The translations under genes and the position numbers were made by a program. From JAZKBN01 sp040388605 (lineage in GTDB: Bacteria; Bacteroidota; Bacteroidia; Cytophagales; Flexibacteraceae), in the NCBI GenBank assembly GCA_040388605.1, contig JAZKBN010000019.1, positions 1-35,581 of the forward strand: a stretch of DNA of 35,581 nucleotides. Reading direction: 5' to 3'. The notes under the pieces are model-generated. The model made no database searches, was not told where the DNA came from, and saw only the letters and a program-made list of their open reading frames with translations. Below, piece after piece: positions 1-7,992 of the stretch (positions within the stretch are counted from its first letter, which is position 1; each line of letters opens with the position of its first letter).

Positions 1-172
1 AACTTAATGAACTTCTCGGCTAAAAACACCAACTACTTTTGACCACATTACCAAAAGTTACCGTCAGGGCATAAAAAAACCTGCCACTCCTTTTCGCTGT
101 TGATAAGCGCAAATTAAGCTGACAGGATTTCTGTTACATCAATTCTTTTGCAATGCGCATGCATTGCAAATA
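1..172. other. left edge, intergenic with possible gene 3' end
   Basis: No complete gene is seen. On the + strand a frame is open from the window edge to a TGA at 40-42 (13 codons, ending N-Y-F), and another frame ends with TAA at 21-23. Either could be the tail of a gene lying to the left; 13 codons are too few to decide. The rest is AT-rich and ends in the hairpin at 147-170. Confidence 0.3.
147..170. repeat. perfect 10-bp stem-loop next to the regulator stop codon
   Basis: TTTGCAATGC (147-156) and GCATTGCAAA (161-170) are perfect inverted copies around a GCAT loop. The hairpin lies 2 nt beyond the stop codon of the minus-strand helix-turn-helix gene. It could stabilise the mRNA 3' end or act as a terminator, but no T run follows on the minus strand, so termination is uncertain. 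Confidence 0.5.
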
Positions 173-565
173 CTATTTTGAAGGACGCAAAAGCGAAATA
201 ATTTCATCCTTGTCGCGCAGGCGCTGCTCAAGGGCTTCAATACGCATATTGGCCTTTTCGAGTTCATGACGGTTATTGTCTGCCTTTTGGCCGAAGGTGC
301 CATAACCTGCAATACGGTCGTTGAGCATATTTTTAGACATGCTGCTGCTCCTTAATTCATCGAAGGTGGTGTCTTCACTGTCAAGGAAAAAGCTGGGCGA
401 AACACCAAGCAATTCTCCCAACTTCATCAGGTACTTTGTTTCGACGCTGTCCCTTTTGAAAATACGGTAAAGGTTTGCAGTGCTCATATTTATGAACGCA
501 GCCACCTGGTTGGGATCAAGACCTGATTTGTCGATTGACTTTTTAATTTTTTCTCCTAATAACAT
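173..565 (-). CDS. XRE-type helix-turn-helix regulator with C-terminal coiled coil
   Basis: A 130-residue protein. Residues 1-60 resemble a Cro/C1-type helix-turn-helix: the pattern DPNQVAAFINMSTANLYRIF reads as recognition helices, followed by a segment ending in LLGVSPSFFL. The last 40 residues (HELEKANMRIEALEQRL and on) have heptad spacing and probably form a dimerising coiled coil. I chose the ATG at 565, although the frame stays open upstream to a TTG at 673, because the 36 extra residues are low-quality sequence and helix-turn-helix proteins of this type start just before the first helix. No promoter or Shine-Dalgarno sequence is evident. Small regulators of this layout are common and mostly uncharacterised in Bacteroidota, so the target is unknown. 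The coding call is firm; the function is known only at family level. Confidence 0.8.
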   Translation of the reverse strand: MLLGEKIKKSIDKSGLDPNQVAAFINMSTANLYRIFKRDSVETKYLMKLGELLGVSPSFFLDSEDTTFDELRSSSMSKNMLNDRIAGYGTFGQKADNNRHELEKANMRIEALEQRLRDKDEIISLLRPSK

Positions 566-1206
566 TTTAAAGGGGTACTTTGAGGGTTGTGTTGGGTGAT
601 ATTTGTGTTTTGCTACGGAAGAAGTACAAACGGCCGGTTTAAATCCCTGAAGGCAGAGCAGCAAATCCTGCAAATCAGTACCATCATTTATGCATAAATA
701 CTTACGTATTCAGGTTCATATCCGGTTTTCTCGGCAACGCGAATTTGCGAAAAAAGCATCGCGTTTTGCATTTACGTTAACTGACATCCCTTTTACAAAT
801 ACCTTGCCGGCACTGTAAAAGAAAATTTCCCCGGTGGCGAACCCGGTTGTATTATTGTCAATTGCAGTATTAAACTTCTGTTTAACCGTGTTAGCAACAT
901 ACGACACGGAAATAACAAATTCAATCCATAGCTGTTAATTTCTGTCGAAATGTATTGAGTCTTTGGTAAGGCTTCATACATTTGGCCGCAATATAGTAAC
1001 TTTATATACAATATTATGCTTTGGACTTTCGAAATTTAAAATTACCATTGCGTAATGATAGCCATTAAGGGTATGCATTATCGGCAAATATATTAACCGG
1101 GCGCAACCAAATATAGCATTGCATATTTAAACTATACCTATCAGAAATTTACCTGTTTAAGTTTACAACGAAACAAAACACTGCATAATTATTTTATACT
1201 TATAAA
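566..1206. other. intergenic region between divergent genes
   Basis: About 640 AT-rich bases with no credible gene. Two short minus-strand frames (716-907 and 793-1011) overlap each other and lack protein-like composition. The stretch holds a + strand promoter match (955-984) and two minus-strand -7 box matches (CAAATATA on the + strand at 1085-1092 and 1108-1115), but neither of the latter has a well-spaced -33 element. Confidence 0.5.
955..984 (+). promoter_or_regulatory. probable Bacteroidota-type promoter upstream of cheR
   Basis: TTG at 955-957, a 19-base spacer, then TACATTTG at 977-984, which matches the TAnnTTTG -7 box of the Bacteroidota primary sigma factor; the spacing falls in the usual range. 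Transcription would start near 990, leaving a leader of about 215 nt before the cheR ATG at 1207. Confidence 0.45.
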
Positions 1207-2031
1207 ATGCTTGAACATGATACGGATGAACTGAGCGAATTAATTTCATTCCTGAAAGAAAGGTTCGGATATGATTTTAATGAATATGCCGGTTCAAGCC
1301 TGAACCGCCAGGTTTTACGCATAATAAAATCAGAACGTTGGGGAACAATTCCTGAACTCATTAAAAACCTTGATACAGTTCCCGGCCTGATAGATAAATT
1401 TATTTTTGACCTTACAGTAGGCGTAACTGAAATGTTCAGGAATCCTGATTTTTGGAAAGCCATCAGGGAACACGTTTTTCCCTTATTGGGACAAAACGGG
1501 CGAACAGTGCGGATTTGGCACGCAGGCTGCTCAACGGGCGAAGAGGTGTTCAGTATGGCTATTTTACTGAAGGAAGCCGGCCTATATGACAATTGTGAAA
1601 TACTTGCCAGCGATATTTCTAAAAACGCGCTTGAAAATGCTGCTGAAGGTCGGTTCTCTTTGCGGAATATAGATATACACAGCGCTAACTATAAAGCACT
1701 AAATGTAAGCTCAAGCATAAGGGACTATTTTACCGAGCAGTTTAACAGCGGCAAGCTTAAAAAGGAATTGCTGGAACGCGTCAGGTTTTTCAGCCATAAC
1801 CTCGTAGACGACCCATATCCGGATAACATAAACCTGTTGGTTTGCCGCAATGTGAATATCTACTTTAAGCTCCCGCTCCAGGAAAAGGTAATTGGTAATA
1901 TGGAAAAGGCCCTGAAGCAATATGGCTTTTTAGCTTTAGGCGAAACCGAAAACACTTTGCCTGCTAATCAGCGCGGTAATTTTATTGCGGTTAAAGCAAA
2001 TATTTTCAGAAAAGTAAAGGCCGACGAATAA
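1207..2031 (+). CDS. cheR: CheR-type protein-glutamate O-methyltransferase
   Basis: 274 residues, the usual size of CheR. CheR transfers a methyl group from S-adenosylmethionine to glutamates of chemoreceptors or related signalling proteins in the cytoplasm. The N-terminal helical part (about 1-75) is followed by the family motif VTEMFRN, the SAM-binding loop HAGCSTGEE at 105-113, and CRNVNIYF at 213-220, equivalent to the CRNVLIYF signature. No CheB, receptor or CheA gene is near. In Bacteroidota, lone cheR genes often act with CheB and hybrid histidine kinases rather than with flagella, but that role is inference here. The stop codon lies inside a hairpin (2019-2038) that probably ends transcription. 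The family call is firm; the substrate is not known. Confidence 0.93.
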   Translation: MLEHDTDELSELISFLKERFGYDFNEYAGSSLNRQVLRIIKSERWGTIPELIKNLDTVPGLIDKFIFDLTVGVTEMFRNPDFWKAIREHVFPLLGQNGRTVRIWHAGCSTGEEVFSMAILLKEAGLYDNCEILASDISKNALENAAEGRFSLRNIDIHSANYKALNVSSSIRDYFTEQFNSGKLKKELLERVRFFSHNLVDDPYPDNINLLVCRNVNIYFKLPLQEKVIGNMEKALKQYGFLALGETENTLPANQRGNFIAVKANIFRKVKADE

Positions 2032-2038
2032 GTCGGCC
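2019..2038. terminator. bidirectional terminator hairpin between cheR and the GH31 gene
   Basis: GGCCGAC (2019-2025) pairs with GTCGGCC (2032-2038) around a 6-nt loop that contains the cheR stop codon. On the + strand CTTT follows; on the minus strand the tail is TTTACTTTT. The two flanking genes converge here, so one hairpin can serve both. Confidence 0.6.
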
Positions 2039-2085
2039 CTTTCAAGGTAAAACTGTTTTAATTGCTACAGGCAGGTTTAACAATA

Positions 2086-4548
2086 CTATTTTCGTGGCCC
2101 GGTTTTCGGATTCCTGTCGGTACCTTCAGAATAATTCCAATCTACCAAAACCTGGTGGCTGAAGTTAGGGAAGGAAATGGTTTGCAGGGTAAGCGCGCTT
2201 GATTCACCGGGAACGCCAAGGGGATCGAACTTAGGGATTGGGGGCATGAAAACATAGTCATCGGTAACGGATATGGGAGCATTTTCACCGTTAACGGTTA
2301 CAGAGGTCATAGGCGGGCAACCGTGGAACAGTATTTTTATGTTGCTGTACTGAGATGCAAACTGCCCTTCCGCCGCCAACATTTCGAATTTGCGGGCCCT
2401 TGGATTGTTTTGCATGCTTCGCCTGTAATAGGCCCCGGTTTCATAAGCATAAGAATCGCCGTCGTCTTCATAATAAATAAACTCAGCGGGTTCTATACCA
2501 TTATAGATGTGGATTTGAAGGGTTTTGCAACTGCGGTCGGCCGTGCTTTGAACAACATCCTGCATGGGTATAATGGCGCTGCCTTTTACAAAAAGCGGCA
2601 GCTTATCAAGCGGCGACTCATCTATCATGGTCTCATTGCCTTCATACCATTCATCGGTGTACAAATCGAACCAACCATGGGTGCCGGGTAACAGCAGGCG
2701 GGCAAACTCCTGCTCACTGGCAACCGGGCCAACTAAAATAAACGGACCGAACAGGTACTCGTTATGGTAATGGAAATTCAGGATGCGGAGATCGTAAGTA
2801 TAATCTATGGCAAGGCTGCGGGCCACCGGCATACCGGTTTGGGTAGCCTCGTAAAATACCGAGTAGAGATATGGCAGCATCTGGTAACGCAGGCCGATAT
2901 AGTTCCGGCAAAGGAACTCTATGCCTTCGCCGTAAGACCAGGGCTCGGAATCACGGCTGTCTATCATAGAATGTATGCGGAACATGGGCGAGAAAGCGCC
3001 AACCGATACCCAGCGCCCGAATAGTTTGGGCGTACATTCTCCATCGAAACCGCCGACATCCATACCGGCGAATGCAACGCCGCTCAGGCCAAGGCTGTTT
3101 ACCAAACGTACTCCCAGAGTCAGGTGCTCCTCATTGCTGGTGTTGTCGCCTGTCCAGACTGCGCTGTAACGCTGCACACCGCTATAGCCGGCACGGGTTA
3201 GTATAAAGGGGCGCTTACCGTTCATAAGCGCCTTGCTGCCCTCATAAGTAGCTCTTGCCATTTGGAAGCCATACACGTTTCGACCCTTTTTATGGCTTGC
3301 TGTATCACCTTCGTAATGAAACTCCAGGTTATCGGGCATGCGCTGTCCCCAGGTAGCGGGCTCATTCATATCGTTCCAGAAACCATCAAGGCCGGCATCA
3401 ATATAGCCTTGGAACCATTTGCCCCACCAATCGCGGGTTTCAGGATTGGTGAAATCGGGAAAATTACACCAGCCGGGCCAAACGGCACCTTCGTAGTTGG
3501 TACCGTCCTGGTATTTAATGAATAGGTTGCGTGCAAGACCTTCTTCAAAAGGTGCATAGTTACGCTCCACCTTTATGCCCGGGTCTACAATAACCACCGT
3601 ATGAAAATTTTGGGCTTTCAGCTCATCGAGCATGCCCTTAGGGTCTTTAAAATAATCGCGGTGCCATGTAAATACCTTGTATTTATCCATGTAATGTATA
3701 TCGAGGTAGATAACATCACAGGGAATTTGCTTTTCTCGGAAGGTGCGGGCAAGGGTTTTAACCTCGGTATCGGGGTAATAGCTATACCTGCATTGTTGCA
3801 GGCCAAGGCTCCATTTGGGGGGCATGGGCATGCGGCCGGTAAGCTCGGTATAATGTCGAATTATGGATGCTACATTTTCATCATGGAAAAAGTAGTAGTT
3901 CATATCACCGTCATCTACAGTAAAAGAAGCAAAACGGTTGTTTGAGGCAGCGAAATTGAAATGCGTTTTATAAGTGTTGTCGAGAAAGATTCCGTAAACA
4001 TGCCTGTTCTCAAGAATCCCCATATAAAAGGGTATCGACATATAAATAGGATCTGTGGTGCCCCTGTAGCCGAAAGCATCGGTGTTCCAGTTGGTGTAAC
4101 CTTCGCCGCGGCGGTTCAGGTTACCGGTTTTTTCGCCAAGGCCTATAAAGCGCTCCTCGCCCTGCAGTTTCTTATAAGTAGTTATCTCTGTTCCAAGGAA
4201 GGAAGTTCCGAAACCGGGTTCATCTTCATTTAAAAGATCACCTGTGGCATTAAAGAACCTGATACGGACCGGCTTTGTGCTTATGCGGGTTACAATAGGC
4301 CCTGTATCAATTGTGATTTCATCGTCGGTAAAAGTGAATTTCGGCTCAAATGATGAAGCCTGCCCTACTATAGCATAAGAAAATTCATCGAATTGCCCAT
4401 CATGGGATATAGTAACCCTTATTGTATTAGGGCTGTATGCAATTATGCGCATAATGCCTGATTCTGTATTGATAACCAGGGTATTGCCTTCCTGCTTATA
4501 GCTTAGCATGCCACTCATGGCCCTGCTTAAATTATTAATTCTTGCCAT
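2086..4548 (-). CDS. glycoside hydrolase family 31 alpha-glucosidase, cytoplasmic
   Basis: 820 residues. GH31 enzymes hydrolyse terminal alpha-glycosidic bonds with retention of configuration. The family signature FWNDMNEP is present with the presumed nucleophile Asp393, and WTGDN places the presumed acid/base at Asp468. An N-terminal beta-sandwich (about 20-230), the catalytic barrel (about 240-610) and C-terminal beta domains follow the family layout. There is no signal peptide (start MARINNLSRAMSG), so it probably acts inside the cell on imported malto-oligosaccharides or isomaltose-type sugars; an alpha-xylosidase role cannot be excluded. It stands alone: no susC/susD pair, transporter or sugar regulator is adjacent, and no promoter could be assigned. 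It converges on cheR. Confidence 0.93.
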   Translation of the reverse strand: MARINNLSRAMSGMLSYKQEGNTLVINTESGIMRIIAYSPNTIRVTISHDGQFDEFSYAIVGQASSFEPKFTFTDDEITIDTGPIVTRISTKPVRIRFFNATGDLLNEDEPGFGTSFLGTEITTYKKLQGEERFIGLGEKTGNLNRRGEGYTNWNTDAFGYRGTTDPIYMSIPFYMGILENRHVYGIFLDNTYKTHFNFAASNNRFASFTVDDGDMNYYFFHDENVASIIRHYTELTGRMPMPPKWSLGLQQCRYSYYPDTEVKTLARTFREKQIPCDVIYLDIHYMDKYKVFTWHRDYFKDPKGMLDELKAQNFHTVVIVDPGIKVERNYAPFEEGLARNLFIKYQDGTNYEGAVWPGWCNFPDFTNPETRDWWGKWFQGYIDAGLDGFWNDMNEPATWGQRMPDNLEFHYEGDTASHKKGRNVYGFQMARATYEGSKALMNGKRPFILTRAGYSGVQRYSAVWTGDNTSNEEHLTLGVRLVNSLGLSGVAFAGMDVGGFDGECTPKLFGRWVSVGAFSPMFRIHSMIDSRDSEPWSYGEGIEFLCRNYIGLRYQMLPYLYSVFYEATQTGMPVARSLAIDYTYDLRILNFHYHNEYLFGPFILVGPVASEQEFARLLLPGTHGWFDLYTDEWYEGNETMIDESPLDKLPLFVKGSAIIPMQDVVQSTADRSCKTLQIHIYNGIEPAEFIYYEDDGDSYAYETGAYYRRSMQNNPRARKFEMLAAEGQFASQYSNIKILFHGCPPMTSVTVNGENAPISVTDDYVFMPPIPKFDPLGVPGESSALTLQTISFPNFSHQVLVDWNYSEGTDRNPKTGPRK

Positions 4549-4830
4549 GTATAACGGGTTTTGTATTGCCGGCCTTTCGTTTATTTCCTTCGATCAATTC
4601 AGTGTAAAATTGAAAACGGACGGGCAATTACCGTACCCCGAAAGCTCAAAAGTTCAAGCACATTCAAATTAAGTTAAAACAGATGGGAAAAGTGAAAAAT
4701 TAAAAACCGATAACCACAGTGAAGGGGAAAATTACTCCCGGTGTACCGAAATTACCACAGACCGGAACTGCAAAAACTGAGTAAATAAAGGGGATTAATG
4801 CCGGCACGCATTTCGCATTATGCTAAGAGT

Positions 4831-4864
4831 AAGCGCAAGCTTAAAATTACGAAGCGCAAGCTTC
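4831..4864. repeat. tandem hairpins with GCAA tetraloops (12-bp direct repeat)
   Basis: AAGCGCAAGCTT occurs at 4831-4842 and again at 4852-4863, with a 21-bp period. Each copy folds on itself as AAGC-GCAA-GCTT; the second extends to GAAGC-GCAA-GCTTC (4851-4864). GCAA belongs to the stable GNRA tetraloop class, so on the + strand these would be two consecutive GNRA-capped stems. No known RNA family was recognised. Confidence 0.45.
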
Positions 4865-5748
4865 ACCAAAGGCGAAAGGTATAAAACAGCAAATCGCAAT
4901 TAGGCATTCAGTTGCCAAAATGTGATAGCCTATTTAATTACCTTAACCCTGCCCCATATTGCAGCAATTCAGCTTTAAATAAGCATACGATAGTATACGG
5001 AATTGCATTTCAAATACGGAGGCGCTTTTGCAAAATATGTCGGTATTCAGCCAAATGAATGATACGTTCAGATCAGCTTAGTAAATGGCAATAGCAGGCT
5101 TAAGATATATATTGAGCATTTAACCAATGCCTTGGTTTTGCTACAGCGGGAAGCTTAGCAGGAACAGGCAGTAATTTTTGCTTCAGTATTTAAGCAGGCA
5201 GCTCAAAAACCGCTGTCAGAAAAACTCATTTCACAGCTGTAACCAGATAGACAGTTTGGCAACAGGCCGTTAAGTATTCGGGTGTATGCTCAGTTACATA
5301 TTCAGCTTTACAAAGCCTTTGGCTACAATGCGGACGTTTCTGCTTCTGACAAGTTCAGCAGCCTGATTAAACAGCAATACTGAGTTCCGGATAATTCGAA
5401 ATCTTTAGGCTATATACTGATTAACAGGTAATTCCGATCTTACGCAGCAGTTCAGATAATTCAGTTATTTGCCCGTTTATGGCTTATTGCTCATTGGTTT
5501 TGCCAATGTTGTAATTTAAACCTTGGGCAAACATATTGATGTATCATAAATGATCTGACGCACCCCGGTAAATCCTTTCTTTGGTTGCCTTTTAAGATTT
5601 TGGTTTCGCGGTAATGTACAGTTTGGCAATTTACAGGCTCCCTGAAAATCTCGGTATGGCGAAATTTGTTTGTAAAACGGGCTTGGTTATGGTACCGACA
5701 TCGGGTTTAACATTGATTACGAAACGCTGAGTAATATATAAGTACCGC

Positions 5749-5830
5749 GCCGACTAAACCGATTCCGAAAGATGGTTGCCCCTCAGTTTATGCCGGGCAT
5801 TTATCAGTCGGCAATCGGTTTTTTTGTTTT
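5749..5830 (+). terminator. crossed inverted repeats followed by a T run (terminator or structured RNA 3' end)
   Basis: GCCGACT (5749-5755) is complementary to AGTCGGC (5806-5812). The adjacent AAACCGATT (5756-5764) is complementary to AATCGGTTT (5813-5821). The order A-B-A'-B' is that of a pseudoknot, not of a simple hairpin. A looser nested pairing (A with B', B with A', using G-T pairs and one mismatch each) is also possible. TGCCC (5777-5781) and GGGCA (5795-5799) can form a small stem in between. A run of seven T (5819-5825) and a further T-rich stretch follow, as in intrinsic terminators. No gene ends just upstream on the + strand, so it may end a non-coding RNA. Confidence 0.5.
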
Positions 5831-5931
5831 TATTTGTTAATAATACTCTTTCGCGGCCCTTGTGCCCATAATATTGACCAACATGTACCTTTTAAGCAAT
5901 TTCAAGGTTCAGATAATACGCCGGTTTGCAC

Positions 5932-5939
5932 TAATTTTG
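5932..5939 (+). promoter_or_regulatory. -7 box of the Bat operon promoter
   Basis: TAATTTTG matches the TAnnTTTG consensus of the Bacteroidota primary sigma factor, 60 bases before the first ATG of the operon at 6000. No good -33 TTTG element is seen at the expected distance. Confidence 0.45.
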
Positions 5940-5999
5940 GGAATTCGTAGTTCAGGCAGCCTTAATGGCTTTTAGGCCCCGCGAAACCCGGCTTTATTA

Positions 6000-6947
6000 A
6001 TGCATTATTCCCTTTTAAAACAACTTAAACCCTTATTAATTAGCTGTGTGTGCGCCATGTTATGTGCTGTGCCCTTTGGCCTGAAAGCACAACATGGTTT
6101 GCTTCCCAAAGGCCTGACTGTATCCGGTAAATTCCATTCCGATACCGTAAAAATTGGGCAGCCAATTGTTTATACCCTGGTTTTGAAACACCCGGCAGGT
6201 ACACAGGCCCTGTTTCCTGATTCATCCTGGAATTACGAGCCATTTGAGCTCAGCAGCCGAAATTGGTTCCGAACAACAACCGATACCGGCGGCATTGCCA
6301 CCGACAGTGTACGCTATACGCTGCTCAGCTTCAGCACAGATTCGGCTCAAAGCCTTGCATTGCCTGTGTTTTATCTGGGAAACGGAACAGATTCAAACGC
6401 GGTTTTCAGCAGCGCCGATACTGTGCTGCTTAGAAGCGCCATTAAAAATGCGGATACAGACAGCCCATTAATTGCCGATACCGAGTTCAGGGAAGTTAAG
6501 CAGCGCATAAATTATCCTTACCTGCTGTTGGGCTTCGGGGCGGTAACTATAGCGCTTATTTTATTGAACGCTTTCCTTGGCAGGCCTGTGCAAAGAGCCG
6601 TACGAAGGGTGCTGTTGGGAAGAAGGCACCGGATTTTCCTGGCTGCGTTCGAAAGGCTTGAAAACCTGGCATTGCGTGAAAAATCAGGTAAAAGGGTTGA
6701 AAACAGCCTTAACCTTTGGAAGAAGTATATTGAACGCCTCGACGGGGTGCCATATTCTACCTATACCACCAAAGAGATGGCAACCGCCATACCAGACGAC
6801 GAGCGCCTGAAACGTACCCTGCAAACCATTGACCGCTGTGTTTACGGGGGGCAAAACGAAGTTATTTCGGAAGAAATATTTACAGAGCTGCGCAGGCGCG
6901 CCTTGTTGTTTTATCGTAAAAAAAGGGAGGAGATAAAGAATGGTTGA
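6000..6947 (+). CDS. Bat-operon membrane protein (BatD/DUF4381-like architecture)
   Basis: 315 residues. A signal peptide (about 1-30, ending near GLKA) precedes a periplasmic beta-rich domain (about 31-165), one membrane segment (about 172-192, LLLGFGAVTIALILL) and a basic cytoplasmic helical domain (about 195-315). This layout resembles the protein that usually sits just before batA in Bacteroidota Bat operons and, in short form, BatD; homology is inferred from context and architecture, not from a catalytic motif. Its last codons overlap the batA start by 8 nt, so the two are translationally coupled. Bat proteins are linked to aerotolerance and envelope stress in Bacteroides and to MoxR AAA ATPases in general; no MoxR or DUF58 gene is in this window. 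Confidence 0.7.
   Translation: MHYSLLKQLKPLLISCVCAMLCAVPFGLKAQHGLLPKGLTVSGKFHSDTVKIGQPIVYTLVLKHPAGTQALFPDSSWNYEPFELSSRNWFRTTTDTGGIATDSVRYTLLSFSTDSAQSLALPVFYLGNGTDSNAVFSSADTVLLRSAIKNADTDSPLIADTEFREVKQRINYPYLLLGFGAVTIALILLNAFLGRPVQRAVRRVLLGRRHRIFLAAFERLENLALREKSGKRVENSLNLWKKYIERLDGVPYSTYTTKEMATAIPDDERLKRTLQTIDRCVYGGQNEVISEEIFTELRRRALLFYRKKREEIKNG
6924..6932 (+). promoter_or_regulatory. strong Shine-Dalgarno sequence before batA
   Basis: AGGGAGGAG lies 7 nt before the ATG at 6940. Such purine-rich sites are rare in Bacteroidota, and this one decides the start of batA. It lies inside the last codons of the previous gene, which supports coupled translation. Confidence 0.55.
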
Positions 6948-7986
6948 TACCGGAGCTCTCAGCATGCCCCTTTACAGCCCGCTATGGTTCAGCCCTCAGG
7001 TATTGCGCAGCTTCCATTATGAGCAGGGTGCAATTCTTTGGCTAATACCTGCCGTTCCCTTCCTGTTTACCTTACGGAGCCTGCTGTTTTTCAGGTTCCG
7101 GAAAACCATTGATGTGGCCTTTCTTGACAGGGCAGGCCTGCGCAGTTTCAGCGCCATACTCAGGTTTGTGCCTCCCGGCCTGCTCAGCTTCAGCCTGATG
7201 CTGGGCCTGCTGGCCCTGGCCAGGCCGCAGCGAACAGATGTTGTACGCGAGCAGCACAGCGAGGGAATTGATATTATTCTTGCCCTCGACATAAGCCGGA
7301 GCATGGAAGCCCAGGACCTGTACCCGAACAGGCTTGAAGCCGTTAAAAAAGTGGCCCGAAAATTTATTCGCGGACGAAATCATGACCGTATTGGCTTGGT
7401 TGTGTTTGCAGGGGAAGCATACAGCCTGTCACCATTAACTTCTGACTATGAACTACTCAGCGAATATGCTGATGCTATAGATTTCAGCATGGTGCCTACC
7501 GACGGTACAGCCATGGGCACTGCCCTTGGCGTTGCTACCAACCGAATGCGGGAATCAACAGCCAAATCTAAAGTAATAGTTTTGCTCAGCGACGGGGCTA
7601 ACACATCAGGCAATATAGACCCGCTCACAGCAGCAGATCTTGCGGCTGCCTTCGGGATTAAAATTTATACCATTGCAGCCGGGCGCGACGCAGAGCCGAA
7701 TGCGAATTTCGACCCGAATGCGCCGCCCCCGACATTTGCTGCCGATGAAGGAACCTTACAGCAAATAGCAAAAAAAGGCGACGGCATGTTTTTCAGGGCC
7801 GAAAACAATGAAGCGCTCAGCTCAGTTTTCGGTGCCATAGACAGGTACGAAAAAGCCGAAATTAAAGAAACCCGGTTCCGTGAAACGCACGACTATTACG
7901 GAATTTATCTAACTTGGGGCATGGCCATGTTCCTGCTTTGGATGTTGAGTAAAAACACCTTTATGGCCAATGCGCTCGAAGACTGA
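6940..7986 (+). CDS. batA: BatA-like von Willebrand factor A membrane protein
   Basis: 348 residues. Membrane segments lie at about 27-48 and 75-93 and a third near the C-terminus (about 323-340). The von Willebrand A domain between them has a complete metal-ion-dependent adhesion site: DISRS at 117-121, the DGT threonine at 190 and SDG with Asp218. This is the BatA/BatB family, thought to form a membrane complex with other Bat proteins and MoxR-type ATPases. BatA and BatB are hard to tell apart without alignment; I chose BatA because it comes first. Only one such gene is present, whereas most Bacteroidota operons carry both. It overlaps the previous gene by 8 nt and ends 6 nt before the ABC gene, so all three are probably one transcript. 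Confidence 0.87.
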   Translation: MVDTGALSMPLYSPLWFSPQVLRSFHYEQGAILWLIPAVPFLFTLRSLLFFRFRKTIDVAFLDRAGLRSFSAILRFVPPGLLSFSLMLGLLALARPQRTDVVREQHSEGIDIILALDISRSMEAQDLYPNRLEAVKKVARKFIRGRNHDRIGLVVFAGEAYSLSPLTSDYELLSEYADAIDFSMVPTDGTAMGTALGVATNRMRESTAKSKVIVLLSDGANTSGNIDPLTAADLAAAFGIKIYTIAAGRDAEPNANFDPNAPPPTFAADEGTLQQIAKKGDGMFFRAENNEALSSVFGAIDRYEKAEIKETRFRETHDYYGIYLTWGMAMFLLWMLSKNTFMANALED

Positions 7987-7992
7987 CAGATT

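Larger units (their letters stand above)
4549..5999. other. 1.45-kb region without recognisable genes
   Basis: No frame exceeds about 60 codons on either strand. I translated the longer open stretches. One on the + strand around 5270-5380 and one on the minus strand around 5430-5700 look faintly protein-like, but they are broken by stops at about the chance rate, so a decayed gene is possible but not supported. Structured elements that can be seen: two tandem GCAA-loop hairpins (4831-4864), a 6-bp hairpin (5491-5507), the crossed inverted repeats with a T run (5749-5830) and a -7 box (5932-5939). RNase P, tmRNA and tRNA consensus pieces were looked for and not found. Confidence 0.5.

Noticed and set aside
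716..1011. Two short minus-strand frames (63 and 72 residues)
   Set aside because: They overlap in different frames, sit in AT-rich DNA and look like chance.
4980..5700. Possible decayed transposase
   Set aside because: Both strands were translated; stops occur at about the chance rate and no transposase motif or terminal inverted repeats were found.
5749..5821. Integron attC site
   Set aside because: attC repeats nest (A-B-B'-A'); here the order is crossed and no integrase or cassette is near.
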